The notes under the pieces were generated by a model. That model saw only the letters and a list, made by a program, of their open reading frames with translations. It was not told the DNA's origin and did no database searches. A DNA stretch of 64,000 nucleotides from Patiria miniata (taxonomy: Eukaryota; Echinodermata; Asteroidea; Valvatida; Asterinidae), in the NCBI RefSeq assembly GCF_015706575.1, contig NW_024037055.1:14112262-14176261 (forward strand), given 5' to 3'. Positions 49,001 through 61,000 of this stretch are shown here, piece after piece (position 1 is the first letter of the stretch; each line of letters starts with the position of its first letter). The translations under genes and the position numbers were made by a program.

Positions 49001-52000
49001 TATTTTTTGTACTTCAAACAGAGAGAGAACCAGCCAAGAAGCCTTTGAGAGCCCGCTTTGCCAGCATCAGGCTCTTCAGCTATCGGTTGTTCAGCGGCAG
49101 ACTGGCCTGGGTCGAGGCACAGGCGGCCTGCCGGGAGCGCGGGGCCGGCCTGGTGCAGATCCCTGACCCTGCAGTGCAGAACTACCTGAAGAAATCCATG
49201 AAAACCAAAGGTATGTTGGCACATCAATACAAACTCACATTAGTTGAGCAGTATTACTGAAGAATTATATTTGCTTTACGACATTTTGTGAAAATATGAA
49301 AGCAGAGTACTTCCATGTGTACAATAATGTCGTTCATCGGGTCGGGTTGACCAAACCAAATTGACCCGAAACGCTGTAAATATAAACCGAATCCGAACCG
49401 AAACTGATTTGAACTCTCTAAAACCCGATCCGACAAAAGTTCAAGGAAAACTGACCCAAGCCGACCTGAAACTGAACTGACCCGAAAAACCTGAATATAT
49501 GGCTTGGGTAACTGTGTCCGCTTTTTGTGCATGAACTTGCCCAAATCGTCATCTCTCAGTAATTGAATCATACCGTACGGTACTCACAACGTGACCTACT
49601 GGTGGTCTATGTGTTATAGACCGTGCGTGATAGGCCGCAAACCACATTTGGTCGTACTGGGCACTTACAGTGAATCGCCAATAAATATTGCACTGTGTGA
49701 ATTTCGGAACTGTTTTAGATTTTTTTTTCAGTTTATTTTGGTTTAAATGGGGCTTTTCCAAAATGGCTTAACCGACGCAAACCGACCTGAAAATTGCAAA
49801 ATGCAAAACTGAAACCAACCTGACTGAAAAGATGGACAAACTAACCCGACGCGACCCGACCCGACCCGAAGTTGGTTTTGGGTCAGGTCGGTTTCAGTTT
49901 CGGGTTGGGTTTGCACAACATTAGTGTACAGTTGTGGTATGGAGTGCTGTAGTGCAATTGTTACTGTGATCGGCTTATATGTGCCATGGTACATGTCTTC
50001 GAATGCTGATTGGGAACATGGTGCTTGTGTTCTTGGGCAAGACACCTTACTACAATTGCCTCTCTCCAGCCAGGCATATAAGTGGGTACAGTGGAACGCC
50101 GCTATTATAACGAACATCGTTGGATCCACAGAAAGTGTTCGTAATAACGATCGTTCGGTATAGCGATTTTGAACCGCCGGTACCCTCTTATTTTGACCAA
50201 TAGTGAAGTGTAATTTTCCACATCCTGCGGCCACGAGAAGTCGTCACGATACTTTAGCAACGGGTGGTTTTTCCTTCTATTCCTTTGGGAAATAATAGCC
50301 ATCTATCGCTGTTCAACATTCAAACACGATGTAACTATGGGTCGTTTGATGTTCGGGAATTAAAAGTGGCCCAAATAGTGTTTAATACGTGTACAATCAG
50401 TAGATTTTTTTTGGTTTAATTTGTTGACTTTTTTCAACAACAATGTTGGGTACGTTTTGTACATTAAAATCGGGAGCCAAGGATGATGTTCGGTATAGCG
50501 GTGCTCGGTATAGCGGCGTTCCACTGTTCCTGTGAGGGTAGAGACCAAATTGAACTGATCATCAAGGTGATGCAGAAAACTGGTTTCATAGCCTGACGAA
50601 CAGGGGTATCAATTGTGTAGTACTTTGAGTCTTTGCACTTTTCACAGTTCATTTGAGTACCTTTTAATTACACTTTTGACTGCATAACTTGCAGTTTGTC
50701 ATTGACTCTGTGATTCTGTTTGGCAAATGTGGTTGTGTTATATTGTATACAATTCCCAAATCCTGAATTTAACGCTTTTTTCCAAATGTCGGTTTTAATT
50801 TGTAGAAAGAACTTGGCTGGATGTCACCTACAATGTTGCCTTCCCTGAGACTAACGCCTGGCTGTGCAGCGCTGGAATGCCAATGGCCTACAACAATGGC
50901 CTCCCCTTGGAAATAGAAGGGCAATCCTGCGCCATCGCTGGGTAGGAAATTTAATCAGACAGGGCTGCCAAATTTTTGAACAATCCCGTTTCATTTGGAC
51001 AGTAATTTCCGCTATATCATGTTATTAAAAGTTAACAGTAGAAACTGCTCGGAAGTGATCTATAATGCAGTTTAGCGGATATATTCAGTGTACACATTGT
51101 ACGTGTGTATTGAGAACAGCTCCCCCAGTAGTCGAACAATGTCCAGCCCCCACCCGGGCCCCTACCCCTCGAATCTTCTATAAGCCGTTTCGCGTGGTCA
51201 CGTGACTACTTTTTTTTGCAATAAATTTTCTCTTTTCAAGTTTGGTGACGTTGCATGTGAAATTTAAAAAAAAACATTTCTCACCCATGAAAAGCTCAGT
51301 GTCCCATTTATCAGTTTTTAAAACTCTGTATCCGAAATTGTGTGCTTTTCACTTTGAAAAATCTCTCTTTTTTCGAATGGAAAAAAGAGAGATTTTTCAG
51401 AACAGGTCTGACCTCCCCAAGCCTATTACGTTACGGATTTTCAGTGTGGGTCACGTGTGCCCCCCGAGCCATTGCGTAATCACGATTTGCAAGCAAGATG
51501 GCGGTATCCTCGAAACGGCTTATGGCCTGCCACCGAGTGAAAAATTGCCGATGAGCAATTTCTTGCTGTGCTACTGTTTCTTCATATTGGCAGTCCATAA
51601 CCATGTCATGCCACTATGTGCCCATGCATATTAGGCCTGCATGTGACAAACATAACAGAATTTCTCTTTTCTTTTCATTTGTAGCGGACAGAGTTTTTCA
51701 TGGAGTCCTGAAGAATGTAAAGAGAAGCGTTCTTACATTTGCCAGCAGCAACGTGAGTAGTTTGTATGCAATATGGTGGTATATAACAAAAAACACAGTA
51801 TGGAATCTTTTTGCTGACTGCTCTTTCTAACCATGCAGTTGAAGAATTACCGTTGAGTAACCCCAACTGACCTATCGCCGTTTGCGAGTTAGCCACTCCC
51901 CTTAGACACCCCTATGGAATTTTGTGAACAAAGTTGTGTTTGTCTCAGATTTTGTGCGCTCCGCGTCCATTTGTATGTCATGTAATTGGACGATATTTCA

Positions 52001-55000
52001 CAAGCTGCGTTGACGCGATTCTACTGCGATAGACCAATTCAAGGCCTTCTCAGTTCGTGTGTGTATTGCTCTAATGCTGACATTGTCTTTAGCAGGTATT
52101 TTAAAGTTTTATGTGAACTGAAAATACTTTGCTATGTGCACTACAGGAGCCAATGATCAATTCACCTTTAGAAAGCTTATATTTTTCCCAACGAACAACT
52201 TTGAAAATCAGTTGCTGTATTATATTTAAATTAAAAAAAAAAAAAACCAGGGTGATGATCCTTGGGTGTTCCAGTGACACTCTATGGCTGTGCCCTAGAA
52301 TTAACCCAGTCAGAGAAAATGCCACTTGTGTCCAATTAATTAACCTATGCTTGCTTCTAACATTATCCCATGCATTCTTCTCACACCCAGCAACCTCCCA
52401 ACAAGAACCTCCCGCAGCCGACGACCCCCAGAAGCCCCAAGAAGTCACCGGCGCCAAGAAGCAGAGCTTCCAGATTGTCAGGATGGTGGGTGGCTACTCT
52501 TGGGGCGATGCCAAGAAGTACTGCAACAGCCGGGGGGCTCACCTGCTGCGCATCGAGAGCCAGGAGGAACAGAACCTTGTGGTCAATTTCCTGGAGACCA
52601 ACAAATTGCAAGGTCAGGGGTCATCTTGAAATATGTGGGGTGTTCTGGCGAAATGAGACAGAATTAGGTAGAGGTGAAAATGAATGTTTGAAGATATCAG
52701 GAAAGAGAATAAAATTCTCCTTGCAATACTGTTTGTTGCACTTCAATTGGACATTCCGTCGACAAGTTATGGCTGTTTAAAATTTGCATTTATCGATATG
52801 CCAAAAAAGTAAAATACTGAAGAAAAAAAAGGCCTTTAAAGTTCCGACAGTTTTGAAGTTGTGAAAATGAAAGATGCCAATTGCATTTCTCTAAAAACAC
52901 TTTTATTCCACAATGTTTATACTATTTTTTTTTATGTGAGTTGTAGACATATCAAAGATTGCAAATAATAAATTGGAAAATTGGAAACAAATCAACCCCA
53001 TTCTGTTTTAGCATTTTTGTCCACTACACCTGTGCCAAGTTCCATCGCATTTTGCAAGAGTGCCTCACATATTATTTACGATGATTGATATTTAGCAACA
53101 GTGTGAACAAATATCTGCACTAAGGATTCCATGCACAAGTTGCCTCTCCAGGGTGGCAAAGATTGAGGTTTGACAGTGCCATTGCTGTGGGCTTTATTCA
53201 TGAGTCGGCCATATTAAATTGAAAGCGAGGTAACATCTTTGTTTTTGGAACTTGCGAATAGAAATGAAAGTAATAAGATAAAGTTAATTACAAATCAAGA
53301 CCACTCTGCTCTGATGAATTATTTAAAACTTGTGATTAACTATTTCGCTACGGAATTTAATTTACTGATTTTTCCACGTTTGGACGTAATAAACCGCTGG
53401 AAATTCCGCCGTGTGTCGATGTAGACGCCGCCATCTTGAAATGTCTCTCTGTAAACAAACTGCTCACAATAACCTGCAGCAGACCCCGGCGAGACGGAGA
53501 GCCGTTGGCAGCGGCTCAAACTAGGGTCAGAGGTTATACGATATAAATTATGTAGATAAGGCACACGTCATGGGGATACCCTGTTTATTCACAGCGACGT
53601 CACCGAGCCGCTGCCAGCGGCTTGCCGTACGACATGTACAATTTTTGCGTGCCGCTGTCAGCGGCTCGCAATAGCGAAAGAGTTAATTACAAGCTAATGT
53701 TTTCAGCCACATTTGAAAAAAAAATTGAAAGTGAGGCTTGGAATGCATAAATAGTCTGGCACCATCCCATTCAACAGTTTACAAGGCCTATTTACACATA
53801 TGTGATTATGTGATTTTGTCACAAGGACTATTTTGCACAGCAATGTCGCACACACACATGTTGAAACAAACAAATACGCTATACGTTATAAGATTTGAGG
53901 CTTTGCATGGTGGGGTATCGGTTTCGTTTCGGTTTGCGGTAACACCATGTGGTAATAACTACTGCTTAGAAGATATTAGTTCTGAAAAGAACTTGTCCTG
54001 CTTATTATCAACTTTGCTAAGCAGTTTTTTGTTCTGTTAAGAACAGTCCTGCTGTAAGTTCTAAATGAACTTGTCAGAACTAATATCTTCTAAGCAGTAG
54101 TTATTACCACATGGTGTTACCGCAAACCGAAACGATAACGCTATACGTTGCACTATTTTATTTTTGAAATAAGCGCGATAAGTCGCACAACTTTAGTGTG
54201 ATAAGTCGCGATATCGTAAGACAAAATCGTGTATGTGTAAAGAAAATTCAGGGGACATGATAAAAAATTGCTTCCTCATGAATAAGGTCTATTATGTGTC
54301 CTGTGCCAAAATAAAAATACCACCAGGTAATGGAGCATACTCCATGCAATAGATATTAGCCGATATTAATATAATGTGAAATTAGTTTAGCCAAGTGTTT
54401 CTTCCAATCATTTTCTAGATGAATTCTGGCTGGATGCTGAAGTCCCGCGTTCAGGAGGGAAATGCATGAAGAGCAACAGGCAAGAGGTGACTTTCAACAA
54501 GTTCCAGGTGCAGAATGGCCGCTCCAGGCGTAGACAAGGATGCGTTTATTTCTCGTAAGTTTACGTACGGCTTCTCTAGTGCCCGCTTGACCAAAACGGA
54601 ATACTGGATATTTCATTCTCAGTCTTTTTTTTCTTCTCAATCTAGTCTTAATCGCTAGTCCTAAGAGGGCTAGGCTAGTGGTCTCTTTGCACCTTTCTCG
54701 CTGACTGACTGACTGACTCACTTGTGAGTTAGGCTGCATCCGAGTCAGCTGTCTAGAGCTAGGTCTAGGTCTGGGCCCATTAAAAATACGCGGGGACGCG
54801 CTGACAATAGACGTAGCGGTAGCTCTGGAGGCCCGTTTTGGATATGGCCTAAGACTTCTTGTAGACCTGTGAATAGAGCTGGGCAGTGCTATCGTATAGG
54901 ATTACCCCGTAATGCCAATGAATGGGATATGCTTGCCTAATCTTGTGGTTTATTTTACTATTTGTGATAAAAAGTCACATTCACTCTGAGGGATATTCCT

Positions 55001-58000
55001 GATTGTCATATCCCATATTTGCGTAATTGCCTACTTTGCTGCTACCAAGACTATGAGTGTGATCCATAATCACTTGGCATATTGTACAAATACAGTGGAA
55101 CACCGCTATGGGCTCAGTGCGCCAACAAAAGAGGGCGCCCTTTTACCTAGCAACGACGCCCCATGGGCTGGACACATACATTTCGCTGGTTGAGGCGCGC
55201 GCACCATTCCTTGTGTGTGACGCACGTATACCAGGGGATTTGTACTATGTACACGGGGTATGCAGTGGCTGCGCTTCGCGACAAAATATTGCAGTCAGGC
55301 AAGATGGTGTCGTTCGGTCACCCCCAACTGTACTTTCTTTGCCGGTGAGGGGGTACTTGTGAATGGAGCAGATAGCGGCATTCCACTGTATTGCCTTTGG
55401 CTCGGGACATTATCAGCCACCAGTCCCCTAATTAACCACATGCTTGTTCTGCTTCATCACACTATTATCCCCTTGTTAATTTGTCTGTGGCTTTCAGAAA
55501 TGAAGATGGTTGGAGTTGGAAATTCAGCAGTTGCAGTGACAAGAAGAATTTCATCTGTCAAGCAGGTAATTTGGAGAAATGTGCTGCAGATGTACCATCA
55601 ACAACTCAATAAGTTTCTCCTCTCAGAAATCAGTAATTGAGCAACAAGTTAATAACAAAAACAATGGAAAATATGCCATTTGCGAGTAACCTTTACCCTT
55701 TGGGATTTACATTTGGAAAACAACTGGTACACTGACTTGCTCAGAATGCTTGGCACATTTTAACTGTGAATTCTCCAGACCAAAGACACTGTTGCTAATC
55801 ACATGATTCGGGGCAAGCTCTTGCATAGTTACGTAAGAGACGTTCAGCACCAATACATTGTTCGCAATGGGTGAGAATGGCACAAAGACACCAGATCATG
55901 CCGGAGCTGATGGTTGCTAGCATAAGGCTTGCCCTGAATCACGTGATATAGTAACAGTCTCTTTGGTTGGAAGAATGCAAACTTAAACATTGCGTTCCAG
56001 ATTTTATTCAAATTTAACTTGCAAATGGCTTATTGTCCCAATACAAGCAAGGCTATAAAAGCCACTCTTGGCAAAGTGCATAGAGCTTTATTAAATTATT
56101 AGAGCACTAACTCGATGTACAAAGTAATGCCTGATGGGCGCATCCATGTTTGTACACAAACCTATGGAAAACTCGAAATTTTGTACGGCTTTTGTACGGC
56201 TATTTGCATATCTGCGTTTGTATTCCATACAGGTGCGTCATCAAAGCCGATAGGCCCAAAACCGAAATGCACGATCAGCTAATGAGCGTTTCATTTTGCT
56301 CTGCGCAATCAGCGCAACGTGTGCGCGTCCCTCCGGTGCAGATGCTTTTCGCCGTGACGTTTTTTGAACCGTCATGACGCGCTTAAGTTGTTTGCGTATC
56401 TTCCACTTGTGCGTTGCATGTAGAGTACGTTTTTAAAATTCCATCCATCTTTTTGGATTGTGTTCTACAAACACGCACATAAATTCAAAATGTCTGTGCC
56501 AAGAGCAGCTTCAAAGCATCTCCTTGCGCAAGAATTAGGAGTTAGTGCTCTAGTAATTTAATATAGCTCTATGGCAAAGGGCTAGAAAGAAGGAAAATAT
56601 GATGAAAAGAAAAAGAATAATGAGAAAAGCTGGAGGTATGAATTGTCATTCCTCTTAAAACAAGCTAGATCATACAATGGAGGGAAACAGCCACTAGGCA
56701 AGGAGTTCCAAAGAGATACAGAACGGGGGAAAAGCTATTAGAGTAGCTCTTTGCTCTACATCTCAGCACAGCTTGAGTGTATAAAATGCATGGAAACCGG
56801 CACACGCATGCGCTGCATGCGTGATGCATCGGGCTGTTGAAGGTCATTACAAAGCGCCATCTATTATTATATAACTGACATACAGATCCTTGTCATTTGA
56901 TTGGTGGAACTCACATCACGTGGCCAATTCGTTCTTGCTCCCATTCACGCCGGGGCTCAAAAAGTCCCACTCGCCCATGGGGAATGGGAAATACTATTTA
57001 ACATTTAGGATTGTTCTTGTTCCATGACGCGGTATTTGTGTTCAAATGCATGCTGGTGTGAGTGTTCAGCGTAGCGCGTGTTGTTCCAAAGAGCCAGCGC
57101 TACAGAGTTGGGTTCAAATATTTTCATGAAGGGGTGGTTTAGAAGGGAGAAGTACATTTTCTACCATAAAAGTTCAAATATATCAAATGACAATGATCTA
57201 TATGTCAGTTATATCAAACAAATATTAAGTGCCTTTAAATTGTGAAATGGGAGGAATATTATCTCTCGGTAAAGTCTGGACATTCCCAGTTCACTCGGCT
57301 TTGCCTCGTGAAATGGAAAAGTCCAGATTTTACCTTGCGATAATATTCCTCCCATTTCACTCTGAGCCAGTCAATATTTGTATACTCACGCATTGAGTCC
57401 ATAGGAATTTTCATCTCCCCAGTGCATGAAATCAACCAACAACTAATGTTCAAGTATCAATTTTTGCCATTTTGATTTCCAAATGACAGATGGCGATGAG
57501 CGTCTAATAGTCCCCCAGGAACCCCAAAGAGACATGGTCCCGACTCCCCAACTCAAACCAGTCACGGTCTACTACCAGTTCTTCCGGGGCGACCTGTATG
57601 CCTCCACGTGGGCGGAGGCTGCCCAGTATTGCCGGAAGGCGGGAGGCGGGTCGGGTCACCTGGCTCGGATCAGCGACCAGGAGACCATGGACTACATCAT
57701 CAAGATGTTGAGCCGAGGAAAGAGTGGCAAGAGCTTGATCGGTAAGATGAGGAATGATAAAAAAAAATGTTGGCAGTAACTTTGTATTGGTTTGGTTGGA
57801 GAATATGGTTGTATATTTTGTGCACAAAACATCAGGCTTTGGCCAAAAAAGTACATGTTGCTAGTGGAGTGCCGTGGCCTCGTGGTCTGGAGCATTGAAT
57901 TTGTGGTCTGCGGGTAATTCTGCAGGTTCGAGTGGGTTCGTGTCCAGCCAGCGGCTATGGTGCGTGTGTCCTTGGGCAAGGCACTTTGTCCATTATTGCT

Positions 58001-61000
58001 TCTTTCCACCCAGGAGTAAATAGGTACCTGTGAGGGCAGAGATGGTAACTGGGATTGAATTAGCTTGCTTGCGCCTAACAGGCAGCATCGAGCTGTATAC
58101 TCCCCACAGAGTTGAGATGGTACTTGGACTGTTTCATTGGCCCAATGATCAGGGGTAATAGTAATGAAAAGCGCTTTGATCTTAGTTAAAAACGCTATAT
58201 AAGACCCCGCTATTATTATTATTATTATTATCAAGCTTGGCAAAAAAATAATACATGTTGGTAAAAGTATAGCTGTTTCAGTCTACTATTTTGTATCACT
58301 AACCAGAACAGGTAACTGACTTACATTATAAATAGTGTAACGAGTCCTCGCGGTCTAAGGGCGATTTTCTTTGGGACGATTAGGCTCAAATTAACGTAAG
58401 TAGAAACAAGACAAACATCACGATACAACGAATAAATTAAATGTGACACGGACACTAGGGTGGATAACTTCTCTTCCTGTCTCTTCTGATTCTATTCAAT
58501 GTTCCGCTAAATCAATACAGGTACTCACATTATATAATCGTTTTATTTAACAACGGTTGTTTCTGTGACGGTGTTCAATGTCGAACGTCTTTCTCTAACA
58601 AGCTTCAGATCAGAACTGCCTAAAAGAGCGCGAACGCAATTTCTGCTTTATTTCGGCCCATCGTACGACTAAGATACGCGCGCGTGCACTGTCGTGCCTG
58701 GATCCCCAGGTACTGAGATAGCGCGCGTGCTGCAAGTGGCTCCACCCTAAATTCCAGCTTGGTGAATACGCCACCATGCGGCCGTGCGCCGCTGCAATAG
58801 TTTTAAAGTTGAAAAAAGAATTCAGCTGTAGCAGGGTTTGGCCTATACGGGTTTATGGCTTCTGAGTATGGAACCGCCACCATAGGGCTGTATAGTCCAG
58901 TTGGTAGAGTTCCAGTACAGCAGTCTGCAGGTCGCGGGTTCAAACTTTGCTCCAGTCACTTTCTTTTTCTCAACTTTAACATGATTTTCTTTTAAAACAG
59001 GCAATTTCTGGTTTGATGCCAGCGATGTCATCACTGAAGGGAAGTACGTCGATAGTAACGGCGAAGCTCTCGACTACACCAATTGGTTCTCGGTTGGTAA
59101 TCAGCAGGAGCCTAGTGGCGGCACAGCTGAGAATTGTGCATTCATAAGGTAGGGACCTAGACTGTATTGCTCCAGATAGTAAAGCCGTGTCCGTATTACT
59201 TGGCTACGGCTGGTGATTACACATGCACCTATGGAAGCGGCTGCAGCCACTTCCCCTAGACCCGTGTGTTATTTCTAGCCTTAGCCAGGTAATGCGAGAG
59301 GCAAATACCATAACATAGCTAAGGGGGTGTTTAAAAAACATTAAATAAAATTGTTAAACCAAATCATTGGAAATTTATACTTTTTGCCCTGTTTTGACTT
59401 TTTGACCAAAAAGGTATTTATGAATGGGAATAAATATGTGCTTGGCCTGTATTAAACAAGTCCGTTTAACAATACCGGCTTGGGGCGTTGTCGCTAATAA
59501 CGTCCCTCTCCTTCGGCTTTGACCATTATCAGCGTCCATTCCCCTAGCCGGTCTTAAATAAACTTGTTTAAAACCGGCCAAGCACATGTTTATTCCATTA
59601 ATATGATTTCACTACTAAATTTCTTATTTTCCACCTTATTTGTTTCCTGTGGTGCTTATTTCAAAACACTTCTGTGATACTAATAGATAATTACTAATGA
59701 ATTCGAATTTTTTTTAAATACTTTTGACAGCACTGAGCATGGATTTAAATGGCATGATGAGGCCTGTGATCACACCCTGGATGGTTTCATATGTCAATTC
59801 AGTAAGTCATGCCTTAGCAGATTAGTTAATAGCCAAAAGGTACTTTTTCAGTAGTTTTAGTATAATTTATCAATAGCCCAGTGTAATTTGATTGATCAAA
59901 GTTTGACATCTACATATTTACTATTCCAATAAGTTTGGTATATCTGAATAGATATAGATATAGATTCTTCCAGCTTCCAAATTGTTCATAAAAATATTTT
60001 GACTTGCAGCCTCTTGTGGTATGATTCCAGTTTGTCACTTGGGAAAGTAAATCTCATTTATGGATTTTTATTCAATTGCAAACTGAACTAAATTTGGTCA
60101 GCTGGGAGCAGTATTTGAAAAAAAAAATGTTTTGTTTTGTTCTTGCGATGGTTAGGCCCTAACCATTGCAAGGAAATGATGTTAACGTCATTTTTCTTGA
60201 AAATGACAGCATACTAGATGCACCGATTTCACCAGGTGCTTGATCGTATTATTTACTTACAGTCAAGTAGGATATTTCATAATATTTTGGTATTTTCAAT
60301 TTAGAATGTTTGCAAAAGTTGTACATTACCATTAAATATAGCACATATACTGGTACGAATATGATTATGCACACTTGAGAAATCATACTACAGGTATTAA
60401 GGCAATGTTGTCTAAGCGCAATGTAACCAATACAATTTCAGAAACATTGAGGGCGTTAACTGTCCTCATATATATGTACATGTTGGATATAAGGTTAAGT
60501 CTTTATTTAGACTAGAGCTTGACCTGATCTCACAACACACATGTACATGAGGGCAGGCAATGTCCTCTTGCTTCCAATATCATATTGGTTGCTATGCGTC
60601 TTGGCTGTACCGCCTCCCTATACAGGGTGAGTAACAAAAAACGAAACCCAAATGTCCTTTTCAAGTTAGGACGTTTTAAACGCAACCACCGTTATATAGT
60701 TCTGTCCACGGATCACGCAAAAGGTTTGTGTTCTTTCAGCAAAACAAAAACTATTCACACACATCCTTTTTTTATGTGATTTATTTTCGTGTTGCTGAGA
60801 GAACACTGAACTTTTTTTGTGATCCGTGGACAGAACCTTAAATCGGCGGCTGTGTTTAAAACTCCGTAACTTAAAAAGTACATGAGTGATTTGAATGATT
60901 CTTGTACTAAACGGAAGCTTAGGAATTGGGCTTTCATATCCTAGATTTTGAAAGTGCTACAAGAAGAGCTTCACTACAAAAATGGTCCCGATATTTTGGT

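Larger units (their letters stand above)
53188..54294. mobile_element. MITE copy 2 of the 41.2 kb family, holding two insertions
   Basis: Outer sequence matches 41223-41549 in order (TTTATTCATGAGTCGGCCAT, GTGAGGCTTGGAATGC, TAGTCTGGCACCATCCC, GAATAAGGTCTATTA). It is interrupted at 53340-53682 by the TTAA-target MITE and at about 53784-54240 by a third palindromic element. Confidence 0.75.

Noticed and set aside
58338-58790. Possible solo LTR
   Set aside because: Starts TGTAACGAG and differs in base composition, but I find no matching end, target duplication or retroviral coding sequence.
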